From: Pyxicephalus adspersus
Lineage: Eukaryota; Chordata; Amphibia; Anura; Pyxicephalidae
Reading direction: 5' to 3'
Length of the DNA stretch: 64,000 nucleotides
NCBI RefSeq assembly: GCF_032062135.1
Contig: NC_092861.1
Span: 59,020,247-59,084,246 of the forward strand
Part shown: positions 1-11,745 of the stretch, in pieces
How positions within the stretch are numbered: position 1 is the first letter of the stretch
Layout: each line of letters starts with the position of its first letter
Notes under the pieces: model-generated
Databases searched by the model: none
Seen by the model: only the letters and a program-made list of their open reading frames with translations
What the model was told of the DNA's origin: nothing
Translations under genes and position numbers: made by a program

Positions 1-3000
1 GATGCTGCCCCCTGTTTTCTCTTAATTTCACTTAATTTGACTGACTCACAAGCATCAAAACTACTCTCTATCTCTAAAATCTTGTAAAATCTGTACTTTC
101 TGCTTGTTAAATCTTTAAAAAGAGGATTATATTTTTTTTCAGCTGGCCAATCTTAAAGTCTAAATTTTATTAACTCATAATTAATTGTTTTTATACATCT
201 ATCTGGTAACACAGGCATTGTGCCATTCCTACCCCTGTAGTCCCTGATACCTAGCTTTAGAACATGTCTGTCTATGTAGCAATATGAAGGATACACAGCA
301 GTCAAATAAACCTGTTTTCCAATATTTAAAGAAACAATTGTATATATATTAATCAGCCTAAAAATAACTCTATAAATAAAAATAACTCAACAGTTTATAA
401 ATCAGTGAACAACAACTCTGCACCAGTCAGTCCCAAGAGGCAGTCAGTCACAGCTGCCTATGAGAGCCCCCCCCCCCTGCACTTTGTTTAATATTCATAT
501 GTTAAAATAATATATTATACAGTATTAGCATATCTTGAAATCTAAAGCGAATTATTATCAGAAATGGGGAAAAAGAGCTTAGATATTGATTAGGAAAGAA
601 AGTTGAAAGTTTTATATCTGTACAGCACTGATTAGTGTGCTTGGGCTGCTTCATCTTTTTGGGGAAATGTTTATTTAAAACAACCGATGGAGCAGATTAT
701 AATAATTAAAAAACACAGTTTTGTACAGCAAGGGATTGTAAATATTACCTGCATGGAATATATAGAACAATATATTATTTCCTTTAGAACTGAACATGGA
801 AATTGAAATGTTTACGACTTTTCACCCAGCAGATGGAGTGCTAAGCTCCTTATTTTACATTACTAAAAAATGTTGTTGTTGGAGCTGAAAAGTGTCATTA
901 AACCCTTTAAAAAGAGATTTAGCAGGACACCTTGTTTTGTGGCTTAGGTTGAAGCTGTATCCTGTTCATTTTTTTTTATTGTGCATCATTTCTGAATATT
1001 TCCCAACTGTCCCTAATTTAGGGGCAGTCCCACTTTCAGCACCTGGTTTCTTCTATTACACTTTTCCTCCTGAGCTGCCCTTCATGGGTAGATATATTAT
1101 CAAAAATATAAAATAAAAAAATTATAATTTAACCATTCAGTCCCCACATTATTTGTATTTGGTTCTTTGAAATGCTGATATTGAGGACACCCCTGTAAAA
1201 AAATATTCGTTTGGGGAATTTAATTTTCATGGTCTGTAAAAAAAAGGGGCATGGCAGGAATGTTTAATTTATATGCATACTTTGAGCTAAAAAGTGTACC
1301 TCATCCCTGTCTCCAAATGTGGGGAGCAATGTTTTTGCCCTGGGGTGGCTACATTGCCTTACAGAGACTCCTGGGTCCCCTATGTAGTTACCTTTTCGTG
1401 AATCGGCAATAGGTATTATGCCTGAAATACAGACGTTTCATGCACCCAAACATAGGGGTAGCCTAAAAAAACATGTATGTTAGGTCTCTCCTGATTATGT
1501 GTGTGACAGTGGTACCAGAGACTGCACAATTGAAAGTTCTGAAGTCCAGTTCATGTAACTGGTGATGCCATCAATGCTTGCTCTCTGGCATAAGGTTCCA
1601 GATGAAACTGTGTTAATAGTAAAGATAACATCATTGGGATCAATAAAGCAAACATGGGCAGAAATAAATGACCAGAGATAAATGTATAGGGTGGAATTTA
1701 TAGAAAAACCTACATGGAAAAATAGTTTTGGACTGAGGGTTTGATGACGTTTTAATAATTCAAGCACAGGTTTATTTCAAAAGCTGAATAAGTCAAAGAA
1801 AGACTCATTTCCTGCCTACTGATCAGAGGTGCATGACATACTAATTCAAAGCGTCTGCTGTGCTAACTCTTTTGAACACCCATAATGTGTGTGAATCATG
1901 TGTCATGGGTGTACGTTACATTGTTTATTGTAATGGTATAGATTGAAAAAAAAGTACAATGATCGTCACTTGTAACACTGTCTATGCCAGTACATAATGT
2001 AGTCACTATGAGATACAAGCATCATAATGTAGGTAGAAAACTTTCCTTTAAACGTATCTGGCTGGGCCAAATTCTCCTTAATTGGTGTCTTACATACTCC
2101 CCTTCCCAGACACTGCAACCTATAGAGGGTCAGGTTCAGCAGCAGTGCTGTCAGTACGGAAAACAGCGGAAAAGGCTAGGGGTTGTGTGATAACCCACAA
2201 CCTTGAGAATGAGCAGTGACACTGCTGATGGTCAACCCCTCTGGAACATTTTTCATCCCAATGTAGTGCAGCATTTGCAGCCTACATGAGAATGGAGACT
2301 CTTCTCTGAATTTAGTAGTGCACTATTGTTGACCATCACAAAAACCTGTATTAGGTGGACTTTACTGGCAGGATCAACAGGTATTTATTGGATTTTAGAG
2401 AGGAACTATAGGAAATCTGTAAGTGCAGATACTTTTATATGTAAGTCTTAAAGCACTTTTTATTTGGTTACAGTTTAATAAAATAAAGCATAAATTTACC
2501 AGCACATTACAAAGAAATCCCACACAATTAGAGAGAAATGCAGATGAGATTTTTATTAAAACAGGTGTTGGCAGGTTTCAATTCCATCACTGTTATAAAA
2601 ATGAAGGGTGAAATGCATTGCTTCAGGATAGTGGAAAGAGCCATGGAATCTAACAGCACACCCAAAACTCCTGGTGAAGTTAGTATATGGAAACCATAGC
2701 TTCTATGGGGTAGGTCTTATTGACTGCCACAGTAGGACAACAAGAACATTAGGATGAGGTAGATAAAAAGGAAAATGGTTTTGTTTCTGAACCTTTATGA
2801 TTATCCCCAGGGATGACCCTGCATTTCAACTTGTGGGTTGATGTTCTTATACAACTTCTATGATAGCTCACAAAGAAAAAATAGAGAGTCGTGGAGTAGC
2901 TTAGTCAAAGAAATGTTGTATGGGATTTGAAATAGGCAGTCCATGAAAGGAAACCTACTAATACATTGTAACCTTAGGAATTTTACATGGGGGGGGGGGG

Positions 3001-3894
3001 CTAAAATTATACTAGGTGTTAGACACTGGTAAAAGATATGCAGAAGTTTCTGCTAAAAGGATCAGTACCAGCTTTTGGGTCCAATGGATTTACTTGAATT
3101 TTCCACAATATACTTGTGTGTTTATTAAATTATATCACATTTCTAACCTTAGGAACCTCTTCTCCCGTATTAATTTGTCCACCTCAATACAGAGACAATA
3201 AGGAACTGGTAAGCTGAAAAGATCAACTACAAGGAACCTACAGACAACACTGGTGACTATTATTTTACCCTTCTCTTTTCTGGGCACAGCTTCAACAGTT
3301 CAATCCATTTTAAGTGATGCCTATTGCTTTTAGTGTTCCTTTACTATGGATCTAATTGTAGGCTGTTATTGGAACCTGGGGGAATTCTGATTTTCTGCTC
3401 CTTTCTCAAACCAGTCCTGTGAACAAACCTGGTAATGTTTTTATCTGCCTTGGAGATATAGTGGGAAAGCTGCAGAAATCAATTTACTTAGGAAGATTCA
3501 GATTTAATAGAGTTGTTGATGAGTAATTGTATTGTTCACATAGATACATTTGTTTTATCGTTGACATACAGCTACAGACTGCATTATTTTACATAATGGA
3601 AGAGATTATGAAAGGATGTAAAACACGAGCAATGAGGTTGTTATTCACTAAACGCCACTATTAATTGTTCTATTAATAAGCACAGAAAATGTCAGGCTGT
3701 CTCTATTTCCGAGTTCTCCATATAGTTTGTGGTTAACCATTTCTTAGTAAAAATAGGAAAGTCAGGTAATATTGCAACTTTGAAGGTTACTTAAAACATC
3801 ATCACATTAATTAATTTATGGTGGGGTTTGCTTATTCCTTACTTGATGTAAGGTGGTTTATTAACACACTAGCCTCACTAATTAAATATATTTA
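1..3894. other. Unassigned AT-rich non-coding DNA
   Basis: I recognise no gene in this stretch. The open frames present are short (under about 90 codons), lack family resemblance and overlap on both strands. Simple-sequence landmarks are a C-run near 468-477 and a G-run near 2991-3000. The part around 880-1480 has the uneven look of an old, unclassified interspersed repeat, but I cannot name it. Confidence 0.5.
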
Positions 3895-4240
3895 TTTAGT
3901 TATTTCAACCAAACTTGCCATACATATGACTGAGACTCATGTGAGTGGACCAGTCATCTTTGTACAGAGCTGTGCTATATGTCAGAGCTATGTTTGGATG
4001 TATGTATGTGTGTAAGTCATTATTAGGAAACGCATAAAGACATTTAAACCAAACTTGCTAGACATATGTCCCAGACTCATGTGCATGTGCACCGCTGATC
4101 TTTGGTACAGCGCTGTGCTGTATGTCAGATATATATATATATATATGTGTGTATGTATGTGATCACTAGGAAACATATGGAGACAATTCAACAGCGCTGT
4201 GGTATATGTCAGAGGTATATTTGAATGTGTGTATGTATTG
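3895..4240 (+). repeat. Diverged ~130-bp tandem repeat (about 2.5 units)
   Basis: Three related blocks follow each other. Each of the first two carries 'accaaacttgc', then 'acatatg', 'agactcatgtg', an 'atctttg.tacag' segment and 'gctgtgctatatgtcag' or a close variant. The third block (about 4180-4235) keeps only the second half. Between them lie (TG/TATG)n tracts and a short (AT)n tract near 4125-4146. The block sits just before the Helitron coding remnant, so it could be part of that element's upstream region, but this is inference. Confidence 0.55.
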
Positions 4241-4410
4241 CTCAGTCACAGTGTGCCTTTTGGTTTCATACTTTTTTGGACTCTTTTACAAATTTCTGGC
4301 ACGTAATAATGCCTTAGAGAAAACGTAAGACAATCAAAGGCAAAAAAATGAAACAACACCAAGGACAGGAAAATCCAGAGGACAGTAATAGAAGACTTGC
4401 CACGCGAGAG

Positions 4411-4890
4411 AGCTACTACATCTAGAGCTTCAGAGACAGTACAAAAGCATGGGAGCCGACTACAGGATAACAGAGATAGAGCTACTACATCTAGAGCTTC
4501 AGAGACAGTACAACACAGTGGCACCCGAATACAGGAAATGAGAGAAAGAGCTACTACATCTAGAGCTTCAGAGACAGTACAACAGCGTGACACCCAAGTA
4601 CAGGAAATGAGAGAAAGAGCCACTACATGTAGAGCTTCAGAGACAGTACTACAGCGTGACACCTGAGTACAGGAAATGAGAGAAGGAGCTACTACATCTA
4701 GACCTTCAGAGACAGTACAACAGCGTGACACCCAAGTACAGGAAATGAGAGAAAGAGCTACTACATGTAGAGCTTCAGAGACAGTACTACAGCGTGACAC
4801 CTGAGTCTACTACATCTACAGCTTCAGAAACAGTACAACAGCGTGAGACCCAGGTACAGGAAATGAGAGAAAAAAGTACTACCTCTGGAG
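4411..4890 (+). repeat. 69-bp (23-codon) tandem repeat array within Helitron gene
   Basis: The unit 'gctactacatctagagcttc' recurs with near-exact 69-base spacing at 4412, 4481, 4550, 4619, 4688 and 4757. A shortened unit starts at 4806 (about 20 bases missing) and an eighth is interrupted at 4890. Because 69 is a multiple of three, all six frames stay unusually open, which creates spurious antisense reading frames. Units 3-4 (4550-4687) and 5-6 (4688-4825) are nearly identical and share private variants ('catgtag', 'cagtactacagcg', 'acctgag'), so a 138-bp pair was duplicated recently. Confidence 0.9.
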
Positions 4891-5087
4891 CAGGGTTGCC
4901 CACACTTTTTTGGCTTGTGAGCTATGTTTAAAATGACCAAGTCAAAATGATCTACCGATAATAAAAACTTCGACTTATTAACTCCGGTGCACGGTAGAGT
5001 TTATTTTGAAAGGCAGGGCTCCGCGATCCACACACGTTGCCATTGCAATCTACCGGTAGATCACGATCCACCTGTTGGGCACCCTTG
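4891..5087. mobile_element. hAT-type MITE inserted in the Helitron repeat block
   Basis: The 197-bp element begins cagggttgcccac and ends with the inverted match gttgggcacccttg, giving about 14-bp terminal inverted repeats of the CAGGGGTGCCCA type. It is flanked by ctctggag (4883-4890) and atctgggg (5088-5095), a diverged 8-bp target-site duplication derived from the 'atctagag' of the Helitron repeat unit. An 8-bp duplication and CAGGG-type ends are characteristic of hAT transposons. It has no coding capacity. It belongs to the same family as the element at 38297-38804: both share 'gcccacacttttttggctt' and 'ggcagggctc'. Confidence 0.85.
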
Positions 5088-5880
5088 ATCTGGGGCTTCA
5101 GAGACAGTACAACAGCGTGAGACCCGAGTAAACGAAATGAGAAAAACAGCCAGATGATCACGGACTGCAGAACATTTTAGCTTAGCATTGGAAGGATTCC
5201 ACTATGATCCACATAAAGACTACTTGCAGCATGCAGTGTTACCATCGGAAAATGGAAATGGTTTGTAGTTATTGTCAAGCCAAGAAGTTTAAATCTGAGT
5301 CTCCTGGTGTTTGCTACCAAAACGGGAAAGTCAATCTCTGTCAACTGGAAACACTACCACAAGAACTTTGGAATTACACATCAGCAAATACATCGGAGTC
5401 AAAGAATGTTTCCAAATGACATCATTGGGGGCCACATCAGTTGTTCAACAGCCTGGATTTCCATCCACATTCACGGTGCGAGGGCAAATTTACCATAAAG
5501 CGGGATCGTAACTTTTGCTGCCAGATCAACCACCAAAATTTCTACAACTATATTTTATTGAAAATGAACTAATAGAAACTGACCAGAGGTGCACCTACAT
5601 CTCAGAAACAAAATTTCAGATTGTCTTAAAGTTACAAAGGATGTTTCATGAGCACATTGTTCTTATTAAAACATTTAAAACAGCATTGGAAAATGTCATT
5701 AATTTAGGTTAATTCAATTTATTTGTATTTTAATTTTATTGAATATTGTACTTCTACTTTTAAAACCTGTAAAAAAACATTTATTTGATTTAAAACTATA
5801 GCTTTATTTCATTCCTTTTTTCCTCTATAACAAAAGATTGCAATAAATAAATACCAGCCAACGTCTGGGTAATCAGGTAG

Positions 5881-5912
5881 TATGTATATATGTATGTATG
5901 TATGTATGTATG

Positions 5913-5950
<38 letters not shown>
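5881..5950. repeat. (TATG)n/(AT)n microsatellite
   Basis: A compound simple repeat of tatg units followed by an alternating AT tract, lying downstream of the Helitron remnant. Confidence 0.95.
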
Positions 5951-7342
5951 TACATTAAAACTAAATTGAGTCTGGAAAATTGGAGGTGTCCAGCTTTTTC
6001 CTTCAAAACATCATCAATTTTTCTTCGCCTAGTTATACATGGTTACAGTTTTTGCAAGCCTATGTTCCAATGATTAAAGAATTATAACAAACAGGTATTA
6101 ATGGTCATCAACATGCATACTATTCAATCACTAAATCAAAGAATAAGAGGAATGAAACTGAAAAAAAAAATGAAAAATGCTTCACCAACAAACTAAAGAC
6201 AGTTCAGAATAAAAAAATCTAAAGATTGAATAATATGAGTGTGTGGGTGTGAGTAAGTGTGTGAGTCCCTCTTTTCAGCCCATACCAGATCCCCTGGAAC
6301 CTAGCTAACCAGAAAATATGGTGGGGAAAAAATTGTGTAGCCTCCCTTTTCTGTCCATACCAAGCCCCCAGTAGTTTAAAAATACAAATTATTATAGACA
6401 TGACAAAACATAACTGATTAGATTATGTAGATTTAAATATAAAATAGAGAAGATATATAAAATGTTCTAACTATATAAATTCCACTTCCATACTTTAAAA
6501 TTCACTATATGTTAACAAAGTATTTTAATCAGGATTTGGATACTTATGTATATTGTATTTGGCACTGCTTATGAGATGCTTATGTCACACTGTTCATTAG
6601 TTTCCAGCTTTGAACATTAGTCAAACAAATAATTACCTTTGCTAAGTACTGTTACTGCTACTTCTTTGTACCATTTGACATGTTTAGCTCATTAGTATGA
6701 ACAAATGCCAGGACAATACTCAAAGGGATGAAGAAATACTGTACCTTTGCGAAGACTGTTTTCCCCACCTAGAAGTAAATTTATAGGCTATCAGTGGATA
6801 ACAACCTTTGGTAGCATTCAGACGCCCACATCACAAAAGAATTGGTGTAAACATACAGTATATATATATCACTGCTAATTTGTAGAGGATCGGCCACGAG
6901 CACATCCTGTCCCCTGAAACCTGTTTTATTGGATAATGAATTAGTGTAATCACATTTCTAAATCATTGTTCAGTTTGCAGGAAAAATAAGGAGCAAGTTG
7001 TACCACTGAAACAAGAAATTCCAAGAGTTAGCCTAAAAGCTCTGGTGGGCCTCCGGATGCCCATGGCCTGTATTTAAGGGAGCTCTTTACACAATTTTCA
7101 TCTGTCCCTGCCTTCTGACATGGTGGATAAATTCCTTTTAAAGAGATACTGTGACCTTGCACATGCAGTACAGTACATATCGCATGTTTTGTGTAGATCA
7201 CTTGCCCACCGAATGCATATTTAACCTCTCAAATGTGAAGTCTTAACCACTAATCTTCAGGACATTTAAACCTGTGCAGCAAATTCTTGTGTACAAATAT
7301 ACAAACAATTATTGCAATTACATTTGATACAAATTACTACTT
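5951..7342. other. Unassigned non-coding DNA
   Basis: Nothing gene-like is recognised. A short GT-rich stretch occurs at 6236-6265. Open frames are short and without family resemblance. Confidence 0.5.
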
Positions 7343-7752
7343 CAGTCATTCTCACCCAGAGTTCCTCAAGATCTTGCTAGGGGTTTGTTATACTATGGAA
7401 GAATATCTATTTTTACTTGTTTTTGGGGCAACACAACAAGGCAGAGTAAGTGGCATGTCATCAATGATTGTTTGAGATGTCATTGACCACCAAAGTAAGA
7501 AGGAACTTTTCCACTAACCACTTATTTTGTGTAATAATTATTTTGTGATTGTACCTGGAATTTATTTTTTAATTAAAAGCATTTTAAAATGATCCCCTAT
7601 AAAGACCAACTCTAGATATGCCAAACTCTTTATAATTCTGTTGATATTTATAACACACTTTGAGCCCAACTTATACTTTTTTCAGAGGTTCCTTAAGATC
7701 TAACTATTATTATAACGGTTCTTTTAGGGGCAAGGAGTTGAGAAAGGCTAAT
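7343..7752. mobile_element. hAT-like non-autonomous element (CAGTG..CTCA family)
   Basis: The left end 'cagtcattctcacccagagttcct' type sequence is mirrored at the right end by 'ggggcaaggagttgagaaagg', whose reverse complement gives the same ctttctcaact terminus. An internal 'gaggttccttaagatc' echoes the left end. Related termini occur at 50663 and 63619. No clear target-site duplication is visible, and the middle is AT-rich and non-coding. The hAT assignment rests on the terminal sequence and is tentative. Confidence 0.5.
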
Positions 7753-10700
7753 CTAGTCCATTACACTACCTGATAACATTCCTATCAACTCTCTCTTTAC
7801 AACCTGTCTTTTTACAATACATATTTGATTAGTCTCAGGGGACACACTGCATTTGTTTTAGACTACTTAATCTATGCTTCCAAGTGCAGCAGTGACCTCC
7901 CGTGCCTGTTTTTTTCAGTACTTTAAGGCTGGCACAATTGGTACTGACAATAAATTGGAGACCCTAAACTCTAATCAGTCCTAATAGGTGAAATCATTTT
8001 GCTTTATCAGATCAACCATCTCTTTTACTTTGCTATATTGTTGAATTGCATGTAAATTGCTGATGGGCATTAAAGACTTTAAAAGTGCATACGTTGCTAG
8101 CAGTACACTATACACAAGTCTCCCCACTTCATCTAGCTGACCCCAAGACTAGTTGCTGGTGAAATGCTTTTTTTGTGCTTTAATATATTCACCATGTTAG
8201 CCTGGTAATGGCATCAGGGCTAGAAACATTAGCCTCAATCATCACCTCAATCATTTGAGGTTAAAAAAGAGAACATTATACATTTTTCTGACTAATACTA
8301 TAAGGCCTCATTCACATGGGCTTCAGCTTTTATGAGAAACGTGTATAATAACGTGTACAGCAAGCATTTGCATACCTTTGTTGAAGCCTTTATAATAAAG
8401 ATTCCGTATATATACTAATATTAAGATCTGTGTTTACCATTCACAAAATGGAACTGAAGGAGCAAAGGACACTTCTGTTACATGGCAGTACCCACTGACC
8501 TGAAAAATGCATTAGGCGGTGGAGGCCACCACTGTGTGACATCATTTTTGGAGCCTGTTGACTTTGATATGTCATGTCATTAGTAAAGCGGAACTGCAGC
8601 TGCACCACATCTCTGTGATACATCATTATTTTTAATGCATTCTTTATTTAAAGGTCCAAAGAAGCATAGCATAACAAATGAAACAACAGTATCCAAAAGA
8701 AAAGCAGAAAACAATGCCAGACTTTCAAGTATACACATTAAGGTGAAATACTAGACATGATATTAAGCATAATTTGTTGTAAGAATAATATGTCCAACAT
8801 TCCAAAATTCCATACTGAAAGGATACGTTTTTAGACTTTTTCATATCAAGCACTGAAAACCTTTTTGCCTTAACTCTCCCAATAATTCTACCACCTGTGT
8901 CTGTGGTCACAATAATGAAACATATTATATATTTACATTTATATATAAAGCACCATCTCTCTTTTTCTTTTAACTACAGCCATCGTGAAGATAATGCCTG
9001 CTTTATCCAGTAACACTAATAAGTGCTTTGTCCTCCTCTAAGATATGATATGATTTCTTAAAAATACTTTTCACCTTATTTGCATCCCTTAAAAAAACGC
9101 ATAACAAAAAAATGTTTCCTTATGAATCATTTTCTTTAACCTTGTAAACCTATCCTCCACTTTTGTATCTTGAATTATGTCATTCATTTGGTACACATTG
9201 TATTCCTTATGTTTAAATGGATCCCTAATAACCCCACCCTGTATCATAAAGTCTGTTTATTGTGAGTGGTGATTCATAATTCTATATATTTTGCATTTTT
9301 GAATGAGAAGGGGCATTAGAGTGCATTGAATTAATGCCTATTACAATAGAGAAAAGCTGTCTTTCTGGATTTAAAGGGAGGAAGAAGAAAAGGTGAGTTG
9401 TAAATTTTTCCTCAAATCCACAGATAGATATTTATAGATACGTATAAGTACATTTTATTATAGTGGGTGATCAACTGTGGCTGATATATGAGATTTGTAT
9501 CACAGATGTTTATTTGCTTTTGATGTGCAATTTTCATTTTGCTTGGATATCAAGTGCTTCAAATTTGGCATGCAAGTTGGGGACCACTGGGGCCATTTCT
9601 ATTGCACAAAGGTTCCTGCTGGGGCCCCTGGGTTACAAACTGTGAAACACCAAAATGGTAGGAAAAAATGACATCACGAAATACTGTCCACACTTGTACA
9701 GTCAATATGCACTGGGTCAGGCACACAAACACAGTAAAGCAAGGTCACAGAGCTCAGCCCTGAGTCATCCTAGAACCTTGGACTTTTGTAACTGGTTACA
9801 CTGCATTTGTAAAGACATTAGTCTGTATCCAGTGTTCGCCAGGATTAGTTTGCGAGCAGACATATTTTTGCTGACGACATCCTGTGTCCAGCCAAGTCCT
9901 TCTAAGCATCAGCCTATGTCAACCCCCAAATTTGAAAAGTTTAATGAAAATCTCGCTTAAGGTAGGCTTAGGCAAAGCCTATGAATGTAAAATGTAATGG
10001 GTATTGGAAAATGTTATTGGTCTCAAGGGTTGTGTGCGTCTGTTAATCTGGTTTGACAATGTATATTTGAAGATAAAAGGAAAGTGACAAACAATTGCAG
10101 TATATACTTTGAGTAGACTAATTTTTTCTCACACCTATTAAAAAAAGTAAAATATGCAGTAGCCGTAACCAAGTGTGGAGTAGTACACAATAGGAGAGGG
10201 ATATGGAATAGCCACTGCTGACAGCACAAAAAAATCAAAAACCTTGTGTGTCATGCCGTTGCTGCTGGGTAAATTTAGCAAATATGTAAAAACATTGTGA
10301 CAATAGAATATCAAACCTCAGCAAGGACAGGGGATTTCTCCGCTCACATCACAGCCTCTCACACACTGTATCAGTACACAGACACTTCTGGACAGCATTT
10401 TCATACAGACCACCGTGGGAAACATCAACACATGAAGCACAGACTAAATAAATGGCAGGACAGAAAGTAAACAGGGAGGGCCAGGACAACACAGATGACC
10501 TGTTAGTCCATTAGACAGGAAATCAGGTAAGCTTAATTTACCTGGTACAGTTTTTAATGCCTGTGTGGTAGTCACATCATCAGTATAAAACCATATTTAT
10601 ATTTTATGGATGCTTTTTGAAAAGTAATAAATATATCATCATATGCAGAAAGGATTTCACTATGCTCACTGAAATGGGGAATACCAATTTTCTGCCCACT

Positions 10701-10807
10701 TAATTTTGGTTATTGAAGTAAATATATGATTTAGCTGTAGAAGCATTAGCCGCCTTCTTAGATTTACGAGCATCAATTTTCTTCCTCTATACTAACTTTA
10801 TTCCTTA
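7753..10807. other. Unassigned non-coding DNA
   Basis: No recognisable exon, RNA gene or transposon core. Open frames (for example 9655-9960, 101 codons) have no family resemblance and no supporting splice or start context. Confidence 0.45.
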
Positions 10808-10821
10808 CCAGCAGGTGGCGA
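10808..10821 (+). promoter_or_regulatory. Candidate CTCF site (13/14 match)
   Basis: The sequence ccagcaggtggcga matches the CTCF core CCASYAGRKGGCRS at 13 of 14 positions; the last base is the mismatch. The motif lies on the plus strand. A one-mismatch match is expected roughly once by chance in 64 kb on both strands, so this is only a candidate. Confidence 0.4.
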
Positions 10822-11446
10822 TGTAGTGACACAGAGAATTTGTATATGTACCTTTGATAACCGCGGAGTCTCTTATTTCACATTTGTGAATGTTTTCTCT
10901 GTAATTGTCACCCCTGAAAATATTGTTGGTTTATTGAACTAAAGCAGTCTACAATATCGTCTCTATTTTCTAAATCAGATTAAAGTATATTCTTTTAATT
11001 ATCTCTTTTATTACAGTAAAAAATCTAAGATCTTGAAAGCTGACCCATAGTGGGATGGGAGAAAAAGTTACCAGGTTGGAAAAATTCTCATTAGAGGATG
11101 TCATTAGAGTTTGTAATGGGCCTCTTCCCACATGAGAAGCAGAACTAAATTTAATATTCAAAAACCAACACAAACAGGCATTTTTTTTCTTATAGCAAAA
11201 TGAACACGCTAAGTCTCTTCTCTAATACAAGTCAAGAGTAGATATACCCTTAACCTGGTCATTTTCTGGGTGCAGGATCTTTAGCCAGTTCAGAATGATT
11301 TAACTCATCGCATTTAATTTGCTGTTTATCTATTCCTGCTATGCAAAGGTCATAAAGTGACCTGCACATTTGCAGCCTAGTGTACATTAAAGAAAGGATT
11401 GTCTGATTGAAATTCAAATTTTTTAGGTATGGTTCTGCTTTAAAAT

Positions 11447-11745
11447 TAGGACAGTGAAATAGTAGATGGCAATGTAGAGATTTGCAGAGAGGAGCAACAG
11501 ATGAGGAGAGAGGGCAAGAATAAATAAGTAAGGCTGGGGCATTCACAATAGATTGTAGAGGGGAGAGCCTGGCTAGCGGAATACCAGAGCAGAATGCCGA
11601 GATGTTGCAGTAGTCCAGGCTAAAGATGAGAACTTGTACCAGGAGAATGATTGTTACTGAGGCCAGAAGGGGATTTTGAAAATGTTGCCTAGGTGGAAAT
11701 GGAAGGATCTAGAGTTGTGTTTGATGTGGGGAGTGAAGTGGCTAA
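11447..11745 (-). pseudogene. L2-like LINE reverse transcriptase C-terminal fragment
   Basis: Read on the minus strand, this is the thumb and C-terminal part of a non-LTR retrotransposon RT of the L2/CR1 group. 'FHFHLGNIFKI' is followed, after a degraded stretch with stops, by 'MNAPALLIYSCPLSSS' and 'APLCKSLHCHL', matching the family's layout of a framework helix, an 'NAAARLIY' region and an 'LHWLP' region. Stops and frame changes show it is dead, and both ends are truncated. A second copy of a related LINE, also on the minus strand, lies at 40230-41010 and covers mostly different parts. It has no host neighbours. Confidence 0.75.

Larger units (their letters stand above)
4397..5712 (+). pseudogene. 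Helitron N-terminal protein, broken (Helitron_like_N region)
   Basis: This is a remnant of the long Rep/helicase protein of a Helitron rolling-circle DNA transposon; only the N-terminal portion survives. In order: a block of 23-residue repeats (RATTSRASETVQ plus an RxQEMRE tail) at 4397-4875, resumed at 5088-5150; a 'LALEGFHYDP' segment near 5175-5210; a Cys-rich motif (CSYCQAKKFKSESPGVC) near 5258-5315; then 'GFPSTFTVRGQIYHKAGS' (about 5450-5510) and 'FLQLYFIENE...DQRC' (about 5535-5600). Such segments are typical of the Helitron N-terminal domain. The gene is dead: stops inside the repeat block, a frame change near 5240 and another near 5405, a TAA at about 5511, a 197-bp hAT insertion (4891-5087), and a stop at 5710-5712 with no Rep HUH or helicase motifs after it. 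The true start is uncertain; 4397 is only where the open repeat frame begins. Confidence 0.85.

Noticed and set aside
4246..4800. 184-codon minus-strand open frame with repeated 'SEALHVVALSLISC' type units
   Set aside because: It is the antisense shadow of the 69-bp Helitron repeat; a period divisible by three keeps all frames open.
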